The notes: generated by a model not told the origin, from the sequence alone. Shown: positions 7,720 to 16,423, numbered from the stretch's first letter. The stretch: DNA of 64,000 nucleotides from Ferdinandcohnia sp036965165 (GCF_036965165.1 NZ_JBALOX010000011.1:124001-188000); one strand, 5' to 3'. Translations and numbers: made by a program.

Positions 7720-8424
7720 CTATCCCCTCATTAATGTCAACGAAGATACCGACTTCGCCCCCGCCTTCAACAGCACTGCAGCCGCATGTCGCAATGTCGA
7801 TCCCGTTGTATAAATATCATCTACTAATAAAATATCCATATCCTGAACTACATCAGTCACTCGGAACACGTTTTCACCCGAAATCCGCTCATCGCGGCTC
7901 TTTTTCGATTGTTTCTCCAAATGGGTCCGCGCTAGCACCTCGTGAACAGGCACGTCCAATAATTCAACCAAACCTGAAGCCTGGTTAAACCCGCGCTCAT
8001 ACAAACGCTCGTCACTTAATGGAATCGGGACAATTAAATAAGAAGGATTAAAATGAGTTTTGAGGGCTTTTTTCAGAAGTGTTTTAAATATAGAAGAAAT
8101 GGCATGGTCACCGCGGAATTTGTAGAGGGAGATAACATCTTTTGCAAAGTCATTATAAAGGTAAATCGACCGGTTCTTCGTGAGCACACCCTGCCACTCA
8201 GGTTCCTTTTCCCAGCGGACACAATCATAACAGAGATTTCCTTCACGATACTCATCGGACAGTTCCGAAAAAGGACGTCCGCAAATTTCACAAAGTTCAC
8301 CTTCAACTTTTTCAAATTTTTCACTGCAGGTTGAACAAAGTGGATCTGGTTCCGCCAACGAAAACAATGTCGACCAGGAATCTACTTCTTCAAAATAAGT
8401 GTGGCAAAGTATACATGTGGACAT
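7720..8424 (-). CDS. comFC: Competence protein ComFC (phosphoribosyltransferase-like)
   Basis: Cytosolic DNA-uptake protein that works with ComFA. At 234 residues it has an N-terminal zinc-finger region with four CxxC pairs (CILC, CSTC, CEIC, CYDC) and a C-terminal type I phosphoribosyltransferase fold with DILLVDDIYTTGSTL near residue 205. The GFNQA segment near residue 144 is typical of the family. ATG 8422-8424 follows AAAAGGAG. The gap to comFB is 3 bases, so the pair is translationally linked. Confidence 0.96.
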   Translation of the reverse strand: MSTCILCHTYFEEVDSWSTLFSLAEPDPLCSTCSEKFEKVEGELCEICGRPFSELSDEYREGNLCYDCVRWEKEPEWQGVLTKNRSIYLYNDFAKDVISLYKFRGDHAISSIFKTLLKKALKTHFNPSYLIVPIPLSDERLYERGFNQASGLVELLDVPVHEVLARTHLEKQSKKSRDERISGENVFRVTDVVQDMDILLVDDIYTTGSTLRHAAAVLLKAGAKSVSSLTLMRG

Positions 8425-8427
8425 CGT

Positions 8428-8709
8428 TCAACTCCTTTTCACATTTTCGCATTGAGGATTTTTCGCGACGATGTTGACGGCTTCTGCAATTTTTACGTAG
8501 ATGTTGGCCATCATTTGTTTATTAAAATATTGCGCTCGGACATACGCCACACCGTTATCCTTCGAGACATAACGTGGTGTTAGATTATTTAAGGTGAGGG
8601 CAAAAACATCATTTTTACATTGTTCGCATTTGCAGGGCAAGTTGTATTCAGACCAGTTTTCATTGATTGCTTCAGCTACAAGTGGTTCCATTGCATTAAA
8701 GACCTTCAC
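8428..8709 (-). CDS. comFB: Late competence protein ComFB
   Basis: A 93-residue zinc-binding protein with PCKCEQCKNDVFALTLNNLTPRYV, the signature of the ComFB family. In B. subtilis ComFB is dispensable for transformation and binds cyclic dinucleotides in some relatives. The start is taken as GTG 8707-8709 because GGAGAGG lies five bases upstream; an in-frame start 39 bases further upstream has no ribosome site. Unlike in B. subtilis, it does not directly follow comFA: a terminator, a repeat element and a sortase gene come between. Confidence 0.88.
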   Translation of the reverse strand: MKVFNAMEPLVAEAINENWSEYNLPCKCEQCKNDVFALTLNNLTPRYVSKDNGVAYVRAQYFNKQMMANIYVKIAEAVNIVAKNPQCENVKRS

Positions 8710-8783
8710 GCTAACCTCTCCATTCTCTCTATCATTTTTTATTATCACACAATAAACATTAAATGGAAATAGTTTTGTTTATA

Positions 8784-8823
8784 CAAAAACCCCTAAGCTA
8801 GATTCTTCATCCAACCTTGGGGT
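8784..8823 (-). terminator. Terminator between sortase/comFA and comFB
   Basis: ACCCCAAG pairs with CTT-A-GGGGT (one bulged base), followed on the minus strand by TTTTTG. It would stop transcripts from comFA and the sortase gene before comFB. Confidence 0.7.
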
Positions 8824-8830
8824 CGCAATT

Positions 8831-8966
8831 AATCAAATACGCCAAGGCGTATTTGCGCCCGGATTTTTTCGAGCTTGCTCGAAAAGATTCCTTAAAAATC
8901 TGTGGCATCCGCCGGAGGCTTTAACTTTATTTTGCTCGGTTTTAAACCCGAGCGAAATAAAGTTAA
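8831..8966 (+). repeat. Dispersed structured repeat, copy 1
   Basis: Same core as copies at 19574 and 26180: hairpin AAATACGCC-AA-GGCGTATTT, a long stem GCCCGGATTTTT with AAAAATCTG-T-GGC that encloses the palindrome TTTTCGAGC-TT-GCTCGAAAA, then GCATCCGCCGGAGGC. The core ends at about 8922. It is followed by a 19-bp inverted repeat (8921-8939 with 8948-8966, one T-G pair) whose right arm overlaps the stop codon of the sortase gene. Compared with the other copies, one extra base pair is present in the long stem, inserted on both sides. Confidence 0.9.
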
Positions 8967-9550
8967 TCTACCTTTTTCCCATAAAAAATGAATCGTTGTG
9001 GTGCGTTTCCTATGTAACTGAATGGATAACAAGTAGTTACAACGAGTTCCTCGTTTGGCGCCGTTGATTTGATGATGGTTCGGTCATCCGCATCCACAAT
9101 TTTTGTATCGACAATTTCATAAGTAAAGTCGCCGTATTCTAAATGCACAACAAAGGTATCACCGATTTCAAGCTCATTAAATCGTCTAAATACTGTGTCG
9201 CGGTGGCCTGAGAGAACGATTTGATCATTTTGAGTAGGTAACGCGGTGCCAAGGTAATGTCCAACACCTTTTTCCAGTTCCTCATCATCTGTCCCTTCGA
9301 CAATTGGCATTTTCTTACCGAGCTTCGGAACCTCTAAAACTCCCATTGTATCTCCTTTTTCAAAGGTTGGAATGACAATTTCCTTTTCTGCTTTTGCCTC
9401 GGTCGGTGGTGTGGAAATGAGCACTTCCGCCTGAACCAACGCTTCTTTTTGCGCATGATTTGATTCCCAAATTTGAAAAATCGAGTATCCTGTCAATGAA
9501 ACTCCGCCGATGATAAATAGAAGCGCAATCGTATAAACAACCTTTTTCAC
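8963..9550 (-). CDS. Class D sortase
   Basis: Membrane-anchored cysteine transpeptidase. The 195-residue protein has one N-terminal membrane segment (residues 7-29) and the sortase catalytic triad in order: His116 in LSGHRDTVFRRF, Cys174 in VVTTCYPFSY and Arg186 in PQRFIFYG. Length and TLxTC-like context fit class D sortases of Bacillus. It sits between comFA and comFB, where B. subtilis has no gene, and no C-terminal sorting-signal protein is visible in the window, so its substrate lies elsewhere. Its stop codon is part of the inverted repeat of repeat copy 1. Confidence 0.92.
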   Translation of the reverse strand: MKKVVYTIALLFIIGGVSLTGYSIFQIWESNHAQKEALVQAEVLISTPPTEAKAEKEIVIPTFEKGDTMGVLEVPKLGKKMPIVEGTDDEELEKGVGHYLGTALPTQNDQIVLSGHRDTVFRRFNELEIGDTFVVHLEYGDFTYEIVDTKIVDADDRTIIKSTAPNEELVVTTCYPFSYIGNAPQRFIFYGKKVD

Positions 9551-9616
9551 TGGAACTCACCGCCTGATCCGTTCTTTGTCTATTTCCTCTAATCATAATA
9601 AATATGGACTGTGAAA

Positions 9617-11107
9617 TCAATCGATGAAGCCGTTTTGAATGGCTTCTTTGTTCATTATTTCGATATGTTTTTTTGCCTTGATCATTTCTCTTGTTTTCCC
9701 ATAGTGAAAAAATAAAATCTCACCAGTCGAAAATTGTGCACTGCGTCCAACCCTGCCAGAAATCTGTACAAGGGCACTCTCTGTAAAAATTTTATCCTCT
9801 GCACCTAATACAGCAACATCAATATTGGGCACGGTTACGCCTCTTTCTAAAATCGTCGTTGTCACAAGAATTGGGGTTTCTCCGGAGCGGAAACGTGCTA
9901 CCTTGTCTTTTCGGTCGGGATCCTCGGCGTGGACGCCCTCAATTCGGTGATCAAGTGATTGCAAAATACTAACAATCCTTTCTAGATAAGTAATCCGTGG
10001 TACAAATAAGAAGGCTTGCTTTTCAATTTCGAGATGCTCCTTAATCCAAGCCATTACATTCCGAGGGAGCTTATTCTTTTTCAATATTTCCTCCCAGTTC
10101 CCACACCAGATCAATTCCGGAACTGGTAATGCGTGGCGATGGTATCTTGCTGGAATGGTTACAGCTTTTCTTTTACACGCTGCGATTTCATTTTTCCAGG
10201 TTTGATTAGGCGTTGCGGTAAGGTAGATAGTTGAGGAGACATCTTTTTTCGCTTGGTTGACGGCATATTGCAGCATTGGCTCGGCTGAATACGGAAAAGC
10301 GTCGACTTCATCGATAATGATCATGTCAAAGGCTTTGTAATAGCGGAGGAGCTGGTGGGTTGTGGCAAGTGTGATGGGGGCAGTCTTGCTGCGGTCCTCG
10401 CTTCCACCGTACAAGGCGATGACATCGACTCCTGGGAATGCAGATTTTATCCGAGGCGCAAGCTCAATCACGACATCCGTTCGCGGTGTTGCGAGGCAAA
10501 CCTTTTTACCTGACTGGAGTGCGGTTTCGATTCCTTCAAAAAGAGTTTCGGTTTTTCCTGCTCCACACACAGCCCAGATTAACAACTGGACATTGGCCTG
10601 AACCGCCTTAATTAACTCAGTCGAAGCCCTTTGTTGTCCCGGAGAAAGTGTTCCCTCCCAGGCAAGTGGTTCTTCAGGGATCTCAACAATCGTACTTGGT
10701 CCAGTCCAACTTACCAATACTGTGCACTCACTCATTCGCCCCATATTGATGCACTTCCGGCAATATGCGCATTCGTTTTTACATCTTGCACAGTCAAAAG
10801 ATGCGAAAAGCTTTTGATCGGAATTTCCACACCGAATACAATCATAACCATCCTTCGTTTTTGAGATGCATTTTCGATATTGCAAATACCCATTCAAATA
10901 GTGTTGATGTATGACTTTAAGGGAAAGTGGAATTTCATCGAGTAGTAGTTGCTTGCCGTTGAGTAAAAGTTGGAGTTCAGAGGAGTAATTAAATATGGGA
11001 TTCAGTGTTTGAGGATAGCAAGTTTCAAAATCGGTAATTCGCTTGGCATCGGACTTATCCGATAATCGTTCGGGGATTAATTTTTCGTTTTCAAGTAAAA
11101 ATCGCAT
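9617..11107 (-). CDS. comFA: Competence ATPase/helicase ComFA
   Basis: DEAD-box-like DNA translocase that drives single-stranded DNA across the membrane during transformation. About 496 residues: an N-terminal four-cysteine zinc finger (CIRC, CARC, CAYCRKC, near residues 85-120), Walker A AVCGAGKTE (about residue 183), Walker B IIIDEVDAFPY, helicase motif III LTATP and motif VI QISGRVGRS. The start is ATG 11105-11107, since GGAGGT is placed five bases before it; the in-frame ATG four codons upstream overlaps that ribosome site. A terminator lies just upstream, so comFA needs its own promoter or readthrough from degV. Confidence 0.96.
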   Translation of the reverse strand: MRFLLENEKLIPERLSDKSDAKRITDFETCYPQTLNPIFNYSSELQLLLNGKQLLLDEIPLSLKVIHQHYLNGYLQYRKCISKTKDGYDCIRCGNSDQKLFASFDCARCKNECAYCRKCINMGRMSECTVLVSWTGPSTIVEIPEEPLAWEGTLSPGQQRASTELIKAVQANVQLLIWAVCGAGKTETLFEGIETALQSGKKVCLATPRTDVVIELAPRIKSAFPGVDVIALYGGSEDRSKTAPITLATTHQLLRYYKAFDMIIIDEVDAFPYSAEPMLQYAVNQAKKDVSSTIYLTATPNQTWKNEIAACKRKAVTIPARYHRHALPVPELIWCGNWEEILKKNKLPRNVMAWIKEHLEIEKQAFLFVPRITYLERIVSILQSLDHRIEGVHAEDPDRKDKVARFRSGETPILVTTTILERGVTVPNIDVAVLGAEDKIFTESALVQISGRVGRSAQFSTGEILFFHYGKTREMIKAKKHIEIMNKEAIQNGFID

Positions 11108-11132
11108 GAGAACCTCCATATTTTTATTCGGA

Positions 11133-11164
11133 TTAAAAACAGCGCCGCACCCAAGAGCGGCGCC
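11133..11164 (-). terminator. degV terminator
   Basis: GCGCCGC and GCGGCGC pair around TCTTGGGT, followed by GTTTTTAATC on the minus strand. It lies between the degV stop codon and the comFA ribosome site. Confidence 0.85.
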
Positions 11165-11170
11165 AATTCT

Positions 11171-12013
11171 TTATTTCTTATACCAACCTAACCCAATCGC
11201 ACCTTCACCCAGATGAGTTCCAATTACAGGTCCGAAATAGCTTAGCAAAAATTCAACATGTGGGTATTTTTTCTCAAGTTCAGCCTTCATTTCAATAGCT
11301 TCAGCCTCGATATTCCCATGGATAAGCGCTGCACGCATCGGCACACCCTGGCTTGCATCTTCATCAAACAACTCAAACACTCGGTTCAACGCTTTTTTGC
11401 GTGTGCGGATTTTTTCAAAAGGTACAATGACTTTGTCCTCAAAATGAAGGATTGGTTTTACCTGCAACAAGCTGCCAACAAAAGCCGCGGCACCGCTCAA
11501 GCGACCACCACGCTGAAGATTCGCGAGATCATCCACCATAAAATACGCTTTCATCGACATTTTCATTTCTTCTAGTCGCCCCATAATTTCCTCAACCGGC
11601 TTTCCTTCATTCGCCATTTCTGCTGCCTCCAGCGCATAAAAGCCTTGCACTATACAACTGATTTCAGAGTCGAATGGATAAACCTTCACACCATCAACCA
11701 TTTCACCAGCTGTCACAGAACCCTGATAGGTCCCACTAATGCCGCTAGATAAGTGAATACTAACGACAGCATCGTACTCCTGCGCTAGCTTTTCAAATAG
11801 CTCAACAAACTCGCCAGTTGGTGGCTGTGAAGTAGTTGGCAACTCTTTATGTGCCTTTAACTCCTCGTAAAACGCCTCAGCCGTAATATCGACTTCCTCA
11901 CGATAGCTTTCTCCGCCAAATACGACACTAAGCGGAATCATATGTATATTAAGTTTTTCACGAAGTTCCTTTGGTATGTAAGCTGTACTATCAGTTACAA
12001 TCGCCGTTTTCAT
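11171..12013 (-). CDS. degV: DegV family fatty-acid-binding protein
   Basis: DegV proteins bind fatty acids and in Firmicutes act as FakB subunits that present exogenous fatty acid to the kinase FakA. The 280-residue sequence begins MKTAIVTDSTAYIPKEL, with PLSVVFGGESYREEVDI, PTTSQPPTGEFVELFE and IHLSSGISGTYQGS, all typical. The start is ATG 12011-12013 with GGAAGG upstream; the longer frame upstream has no ribosome site and no family similarity. In B. subtilis the same gene (yviA/degV) lies between comFA and degU. Confidence 0.93.
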   Translation of the reverse strand: MKTAIVTDSTAYIPKELREKLNIHMIPLSVVFGGESYREEVDITAEAFYEELKAHKELPTTSQPPTGEFVELFEKLAQEYDAVVSIHLSSGISGTYQGSVTAGEMVDGVKVYPFDSEISCIVQGFYALEAAEMANEGKPVEEIMGRLEEMKMSMKAYFMVDDLANLQRGGRLSGAAAFVGSLLQVKPILHFEDKVIVPFEKIRTRKKALNRVFELFDEDASQGVPMRAALIHGNIEAEAIEMKAELEKKYPHVEFLLSYFGPVIGTHLGEGAIGLGWYKK

Positions 12014-12152
12014 ATCATTTACCTTCCTGTCCTGTTTCTTTATAATTTCCATTTTAAATGAAACGGACAGGGATGTCACTTGTTTATGAATTCGCACATT
12101 AAATGGAGGTAGTAGTTTTCATTTCGCAATCGAAATCTGAATAAGCATGTCC

Positions 12153-12524
12153 TTAGACAGATTTGTTCCAAATCTCATATATGTATCTAGCATCTGCGGT
12201 AAGCCATTTTTGAGCCTCTGGTCTTTCCAATAAAGCTCGATGTTCTTCACAAATTCTTTTCGCAGTACGAAGCTGGAGTTCTTTAATGTACCTGTTGACT
12301 AAAATTAAGACTTTTTTATCTGAATCCGTTAAAGTTCCAAAAGTACCTTGTTCTTGCTCCGCTTTAATTATTTTTATAAACTGTTGTGCATTAGAATTTA
12401 AGTGAACATAATTATGAGCTTCTGTTAAACGATTCCATTCTTGAATGATCATTGCTCTGGCATTAGGGAAATTTTTTTCAGAAACCATTATGTTTACTAA
12501 ACGGATAACGCTTTCGATTTTCAA
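12153..12524 (-). CDS. Hypothetical 123-residue helical protein
   Basis: I do not recognise this protein. It is predicted to be soluble and almost wholly helical, opening MKIESVIRLVNIMVSEKNF and carrying many Arg/Glu pairs; there are no cysteines suited to metal binding, no signal peptide and no membrane segment. The start has a good GGTGGA-like ribosome site. It stands alone between degV and a chemoreceptor remnant, with no obvious operon partner. Codon use looks like its neighbours. Confidence 0.6.
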   Translation of the reverse strand: MKIESVIRLVNIMVSEKNFPNARAMIIQEWNRLTEAHNYVHLNSNAQQFIKIIKAEQEQGTFGTLTDSDKKVLILVNRYIKELQLRTAKRICEEHRALLERPEAQKWLTADARYIYEIWNKSV

Positions 12525-12637
12525 ATTATATCCACCTTCTTAGGTCTTTTATCACATAAATTTTATACCCACAAAAACCAAAGGTCAATAATTATTCGAA
12601 AATTTAGGTATTTATCAATAGGTAGTTAGTCTTAATA

Positions 12638-12681
12638 TAAAAGAAAACACAACGAGATGCCGTCGATCAGTCCGCTGTGTT
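12638..12681 (-). terminator. Terminator of the lost chemoreceptor
   Basis: AACACAGCG and CGTTGTGTT pair across a 20-base loop region, followed by TTTTCTTTT on the minus strand. It follows the remnant at 12696-12869, supporting a once-complete gene here. Confidence 0.6.
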
Positions 12682-12695
12682 AAAAATGAATCCAT

Positions 12696-12869
12696 TTACA
12701 CTTTAAATCTACGTACTAATCCTTTTAACTCTTCTGCTACTTTGGAGAGATCTTCTGAGCTTCTCACTACCTCTTCCATAGTAGTACTTGTTTGTTCAGT
12801 TGATGCAGATGTTTGTTCTACACCCACTGCTGATTCTTCGGAAATAGAAGCAACTCTTTGGATCGTATT
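12696..12869 (-). pseudogene. C-terminal remnant of a methyl-accepting chemotaxis protein
   Basis: The minus strand encodes about 57 residues ending in MEEVVRSSEDLSKVAEEL and LVRRFKV before a TAA stop, which is the C-terminal tail of a chemoreceptor signalling domain. The frame has no start; upstream of about 12869 the sequence is unrelated. It is not a copy of the end of the intact receptor next door, so it is the remains of a second receptor. The rest of the 12.5-13.1 kb interval shows no other gene. Confidence 0.8.
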
Positions 12870-13046
12870 TTCTTTCCCTCCCTTTTTTCATTTAAACTAG
12901 CTTCCGTACAAGGAAGTACAAAGTGTTTGTGTTCGCTGTGCGTTATGCATATTCTCTATTATTCTATCGACAGATTTCCAAGGGCGATTAAGTCCAAAGC
13001 GTTGGTAAATATCCCATTAGAACTTCAACATATAAATCTATAACAA

Positions 13047-13083
13047 CAAAAAAGCCAAGCCCCCAATCGAGAGCTCAGCTTTT
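13047..13083 (-). terminator. Chemoreceptor terminator
   Basis: AAAAGC-TG-AGCTCTC pairs with GGGGGCT-TG-GCTTTT (2x2 internal loop), followed by T6. A closely similar hairpin follows the degU remnant at 16369. Confidence 0.8.
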
Positions 13084-13125
13084 CTATAGGACCACGATTT
13101 CGTAATCCTTTCTTTATTAAAATAG

Positions 13126-15126
13126 TTACAACCTAAACTTCCTAACCGCCTCCTGCAATTCCTCTGCCATATAAGATAACGAAGCTGCTGAAGATGCGAT
13201 TTCTTGCATTGAGGCTAATTGTTCTTCTGTTGCTGCAGAAACCTCTTGTCCCTGGCCTGTTGTCTTTTTAGCTATTTCATCGATCTCACTTACCGATTCA
13301 ACCACTTGTTGTGCTCCTTGCGCCATCTGGGCAATCGACGCTGAAACTTCCTGGATTTGAGAAGAAACTTCATCTACAAATTGTTGAATTTGTGTAAAGG
13401 ATTTGCCTGCGTTATCGACTACATTAATTCCCTTTTCAGCCTCTTCTGTACCATGATTCATCGATTCAACAGCTTGTTTTGTATCTTCTTGAATAGTTGC
13501 GATCAACCCGCGAATGCTTTCGGTAGATTTTGCTGACTGTTCCGCTAACTTTCTCACTTCATCGGCTACAACCGCAAAGCCTTTTCCATGTTCTCCCGCA
13601 CTTGCTGCTTCAATAGCTGCGTTTAAAGCTAAAAGATTCGTCTGACTTGCTATATCAGAAATCACATTTACAATCTGATTGATTTCTTCGGAACGCTCTC
13701 CTAATGAATAAATAATTTTCCCTAAATCAGCCACTGACGTATTGATATTTTGCATTTGTTGAATGGATTCCTTTATTGCTTGTTCGCCGTTCTCTACAAT
13801 TCCAAGCGCTTCAGTTGCTGTTCGTGAAACATTTTGAGAATTCGCTTCGATTTGTTGAATGCCAACCGACATTTCTTTCACAACATCTATTGTTTGTCGA
13901 ACCATTTCTGTCTGCTGCTCAGTGCCAACCGCAACCTCTTGGATCGCATTTGCTACCTGTTCCGTTGCTTGGCTATTTTGTTCGGAGCTTGCTGTCAATT
14001 CCTCAGAAGATGCTGCTAATGTCTGTGACTTTTCATCTACATGTGTTAAAAGTTCCCTTAATGAGTCCAGCATCTTATTAAAGCTAGTACCCAATTGTCC
14101 TACTTCATCATTATTTTTCACTTTTATGGACTGTGTAAGATCTCCATTACTTACTCTATCAGTAACCTTCATTAAGGCATTTAGAGGTTTCGTAATGCCT
14201 CTTACAATTAAAATGGCGATAACTAATCCAATAAAAATAAAAATGGCTACTATTAAAAATGTTGAAAGTAGGATGCCTTGAGTTGCCTCATCGATTTCAC
14301 TTTGTTCCATTACACCTGCAATTTTCCAGCCTGTACTTTCGTTCGTCACAAACGTAGTCTCATATTTATTACCTTGAAATTCATCTGAAAGAATTCCACT
14401 TTGTTTTTCATATATTAATTTGCTATAGGTTTCACCTTGAGGTTCTGAACCAGTTTCTTGAGTTGGATCAACTAAATATTTTCTCTGTGCAGTTAGGATA
14501 AACGCATAGCCATTCTCACCAATTTTTATACTTGATGTCATTTTTCGTAGGGACTCTAAGTTGATGTCTAAACCGATAACGCCAGAACCATCATTTATCG
14601 TTTGCGCTAAGGTCACTAGGATACTACCCGTAGCCAAATCCTCATATGGTTCTGTAATGATCGCTTTACCCGGGTTAGCAATGGCCTGCTTATACCATTC
14701 TCTTTCTCTTGGGTCAAAATCATCAGGTAGGCTTGCATCCGGATATAAAAACATTTTACCATCTTTGGTTCCCGAAAAGATTGTCACAATATCAGGATGA
14801 AGAAGTGAATATTGTGTAAAGGCCTCAATTGTAGTTGGTATCCCAGACTCTACAAAAGACCCAGCATTAAGCTTGGATACGAAATACTCAACATCCGTGT
14901 ACTTTGAGGAGATGTGATCAATAATATATTGATTTAGAAGATTTACACTTTTTGTAGAATTATCAAGAATTTGGTCTTTCATTTCCTTTTGTGCATTATT
15001 ATAAGACAAAAAACCAATCGTAAAACTTGGTATCGAAATGATTAAGATAAAGGTTATATACAACCTCTTGCTGATTGTAAAATTAAATAATTTCTTTCTG
15101 TTACGATTTTCATGGTTGCTTTTCAT
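13126..15126 (-). CDS. Methyl-accepting chemotaxis protein with dCache sensor
   Basis: Transmembrane chemoreceptor signalling to CheA/CheW. The 666 residues show membrane segment 1 (about 22-44), an extracellular double-Cache sensor (about 45-280, with REREWYKQAI and GVIGLDINLESL, typical of amino-acid-sensing Bacillus receptors), membrane segment 2 (about 284-308), a HAMP linker (VRGITKPLNALMKVTDRVS) and the signalling hairpin with the conserved tip EINQIVNVISDIASQTNLLA near residue 485. The start has GAAAGGAAA upstream. It ends with a good terminator and appears monocistronic. The ligand cannot be read from the sequence. Confidence 0.95.
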   Translation of the reverse strand: MKSNHENRNRKKLFNFTISKRLYITFILIISIPSFTIGFLSYNNAQKEMKDQILDNSTKSVNLLNQYIIDHISSKYTDVEYFVSKLNAGSFVESGIPTTIEAFTQYSLLHPDIVTIFSGTKDGKMFLYPDASLPDDFDPREREWYKQAIANPGKAIITEPYEDLATGSILVTLAQTINDGSGVIGLDINLESLRKMTSSIKIGENGYAFILTAQRKYLVDPTQETGSEPQGETYSKLIYEKQSGILSDEFQGNKYETTFVTNESTGWKIAGVMEQSEIDEATQGILLSTFLIVAIFIFIGLVIAILIVRGITKPLNALMKVTDRVSNGDLTQSIKVKNNDEVGQLGTSFNKMLDSLRELLTHVDEKSQTLAASSEELTASSEQNSQATEQVANAIQEVAVGTEQQTEMVRQTIDVVKEMSVGIQQIEANSQNVSRTATEALGIVENGEQAIKESIQQMQNINTSVADLGKIIYSLGERSEEINQIVNVISDIASQTNLLALNAAIEAASAGEHGKGFAVVADEVRKLAEQSAKSTESIRGLIATIQEDTKQAVESMNHGTEEAEKGINVVDNAGKSFTQIQQFVDEVSSQIQEVSASIAQMAQGAQQVVESVSEIDEIAKKTTGQGQEVSAATEEQLASMQEIASSAASLSYMAEELQEAVRKFRL

Positions 15127-15192
15127 AGTTGAATTTCCTTTCTAATATGTAATTATTGCTTTAGATTTGTCTTTCCTTTTGAAGTTATCTCC

Positions 15193-15228
15193 ATAAAGAA
15201 AGCACAACGAATATTTTCCTCGTTGCGC
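15193..15228 (-). terminator. Isolated terminator-like hairpin
   Basis: GCGCAACGA and TCGTTGTGC pair, followed on the minus strand by TTTCTTTAT. It lies upstream of the chemoreceptor and after the DUF4145 terminator; the interval 15127-15344 holds no gene. Confidence 0.5.
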
Positions 15229-15302
15229 CTTACACAATTCTATTTCTTTTATCGACCAGTTTTTTAATTTTTTTAGTTCCAATAGCAAGTAAATATTCCC
15301 AA

Positions 15303-15334
15303 ATCAAAAAGCCAACCTCCTCATGAAGTTAGCT
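15303..15334 (-). terminator. DUF4145 gene terminator
   Basis: AGCTAACTTC pairs with GAGGTTGGCT (two G-T pairs), followed by TTTTTGATTT on the minus strand. Confidence 0.75.
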
Positions 15335-15344
15335 CTAGGAATTT

Positions 15345-16301
15345 CTATTTAATCATATATTTAGTCTCAAATTCTTCTGCAATCCGCTTCAATAAAACTT
15401 CAAGCTCGCCTTTCGTTTGGAATGTGAATGCATATCCATAATTTGATTTCAGTTGACCGTCTTCCTCTTTTTTCGGGAAGCTTTTTAAGGCAGTATTTTT
15501 CAGCGGTTTAGTCTGCACATCTTCAAACATTTTTGCTTGTTCCACTAGCCAAGGATGAATGGCAATAGTCGGCGTAACGTTATCTAATAAATACACATAC
15601 CCCGTTTTAAAATCTGCAAATTGAAATTCAGCAGCTTTTTTTGATAGATTTCTATAGTTAAAATCAGCATCTTTAAAGGTTTGTTTGAACCTTTCTAAAG
15701 GGACATGTCTACCTTTGTTTTTAACCTGTTCTTCCATTTGGTTCCTCTTCTCCTTAACAATAGGGTGTTGCTTCTTTTCTTCCTTCAACTGGCTAAGCTG
15801 TTCTTCTATTTCCGAAATCCTAGCCTGCGTTTCTTTTATGTATTCATCCATCCATTGTTTCATTACATCCAAGTCTTGGCTTTGTTTAGATGGCAATTCA
15901 TATGTAGGAGCACTGAACGTGTGGCTCACATAGACTTCTGCATACCAAACCCCTAAATCAAAAATAGCCCGGTGTGCTTCTTTTGCTACTTCTTGATCCA
16001 TTTCCAATACCTGATGAGAGGCAATGTTCCCATTTTTCCTGATGAACTCTAGCTTTTTATAGATATCATCTTGGATCACATCATGTCTATATAATCGATT
16101 TATTTTTTCAACTAGCTTCAGTGGATACACTTCACTCATATTTTCTTGTTCAAAAATCATATTGACTAATAATTCTCCAAACAAGCGCGCCTGTGTCATC
16201 GCTGCTTGTGGTTGTTCCCATAAAAGCGAATCAACTCGTAAAGCCAACTCCTCTAACTGGCTAGAAAATTCTCCGATAAAATGAAATACAATGTTCTTCA
16301 T
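15345..16301 (-). CDS. DUF4145-domain protein
   Basis: A 318-residue soluble protein. The N-terminal ~110 residues (LLWEQPQAAMTQARLFGELLVNMI, then INRLYRHDVIQDDIYKKLEFIRKNGNIASH) match the DUF4145 helical domain that also occurs at the N terminus of HsdR-type and other defence-related proteins. A long coiled coil (about 150-200, rich in E/K/Q) and a C-terminal beta-rich part follow. There is no nuclease or ATPase motif, so it is a solo DUF4145 protein and I assign no function. It stands between a chemoreceptor and the degU remnant, in a stretch of rearranged sequence. Confidence 0.75.
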   Translation of the reverse strand: MKNIVFHFIGEFSSQLEELALRVDSLLWEQPQAAMTQARLFGELLVNMIFEQENMSEVYPLKLVEKINRLYRHDVIQDDIYKKLEFIRKNGNIASHQVLEMDQEVAKEAHRAIFDLGVWYAEVYVSHTFSAPTYELPSKQSQDLDVMKQWMDEYIKETQARISEIEEQLSQLKEEKKQHPIVKEKRNQMEEQVKNKGRHVPLERFKQTFKDADFNYRNLSKKAAEFQFADFKTGYVYLLDNVTPTIAIHPWLVEQAKMFEDVQTKPLKNTALKSFPKKEEDGQLKSNYGYAFTFQTKGELEVLLKRIAEEFETKYMIK

Positions 16302-16368
16302 TCGACAATCACTTCCTATTCACTGTTAGTTAAATCTTACTATAAACATAGGAATATTCCCATAAAAA

Positions 16369-16407
16369 CAAAAAAGCCAAGCCCTCACAAACGAGAACTC
16401 ACCTTTT
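16369..16407 (-). terminator. Terminator after the degU remnant
   Basis: AAAAGGTGAGTTCTC pairs imperfectly with GAGGGCTTGGCTTTTTT on the minus strand. It resembles the chemoreceptor terminator at 13047, and differs from the terminator of intact degU. Confidence 0.65.
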
Positions 16408-16423
16408 CTACTAATCTATTCTA

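Noticed and set aside
12858..13043. Plus-strand 61-codon frame between the chemoreceptor genes
   Set aside because: Overlaps the chemoreceptor remnant, has no ribosome site and no recognisable protein features.
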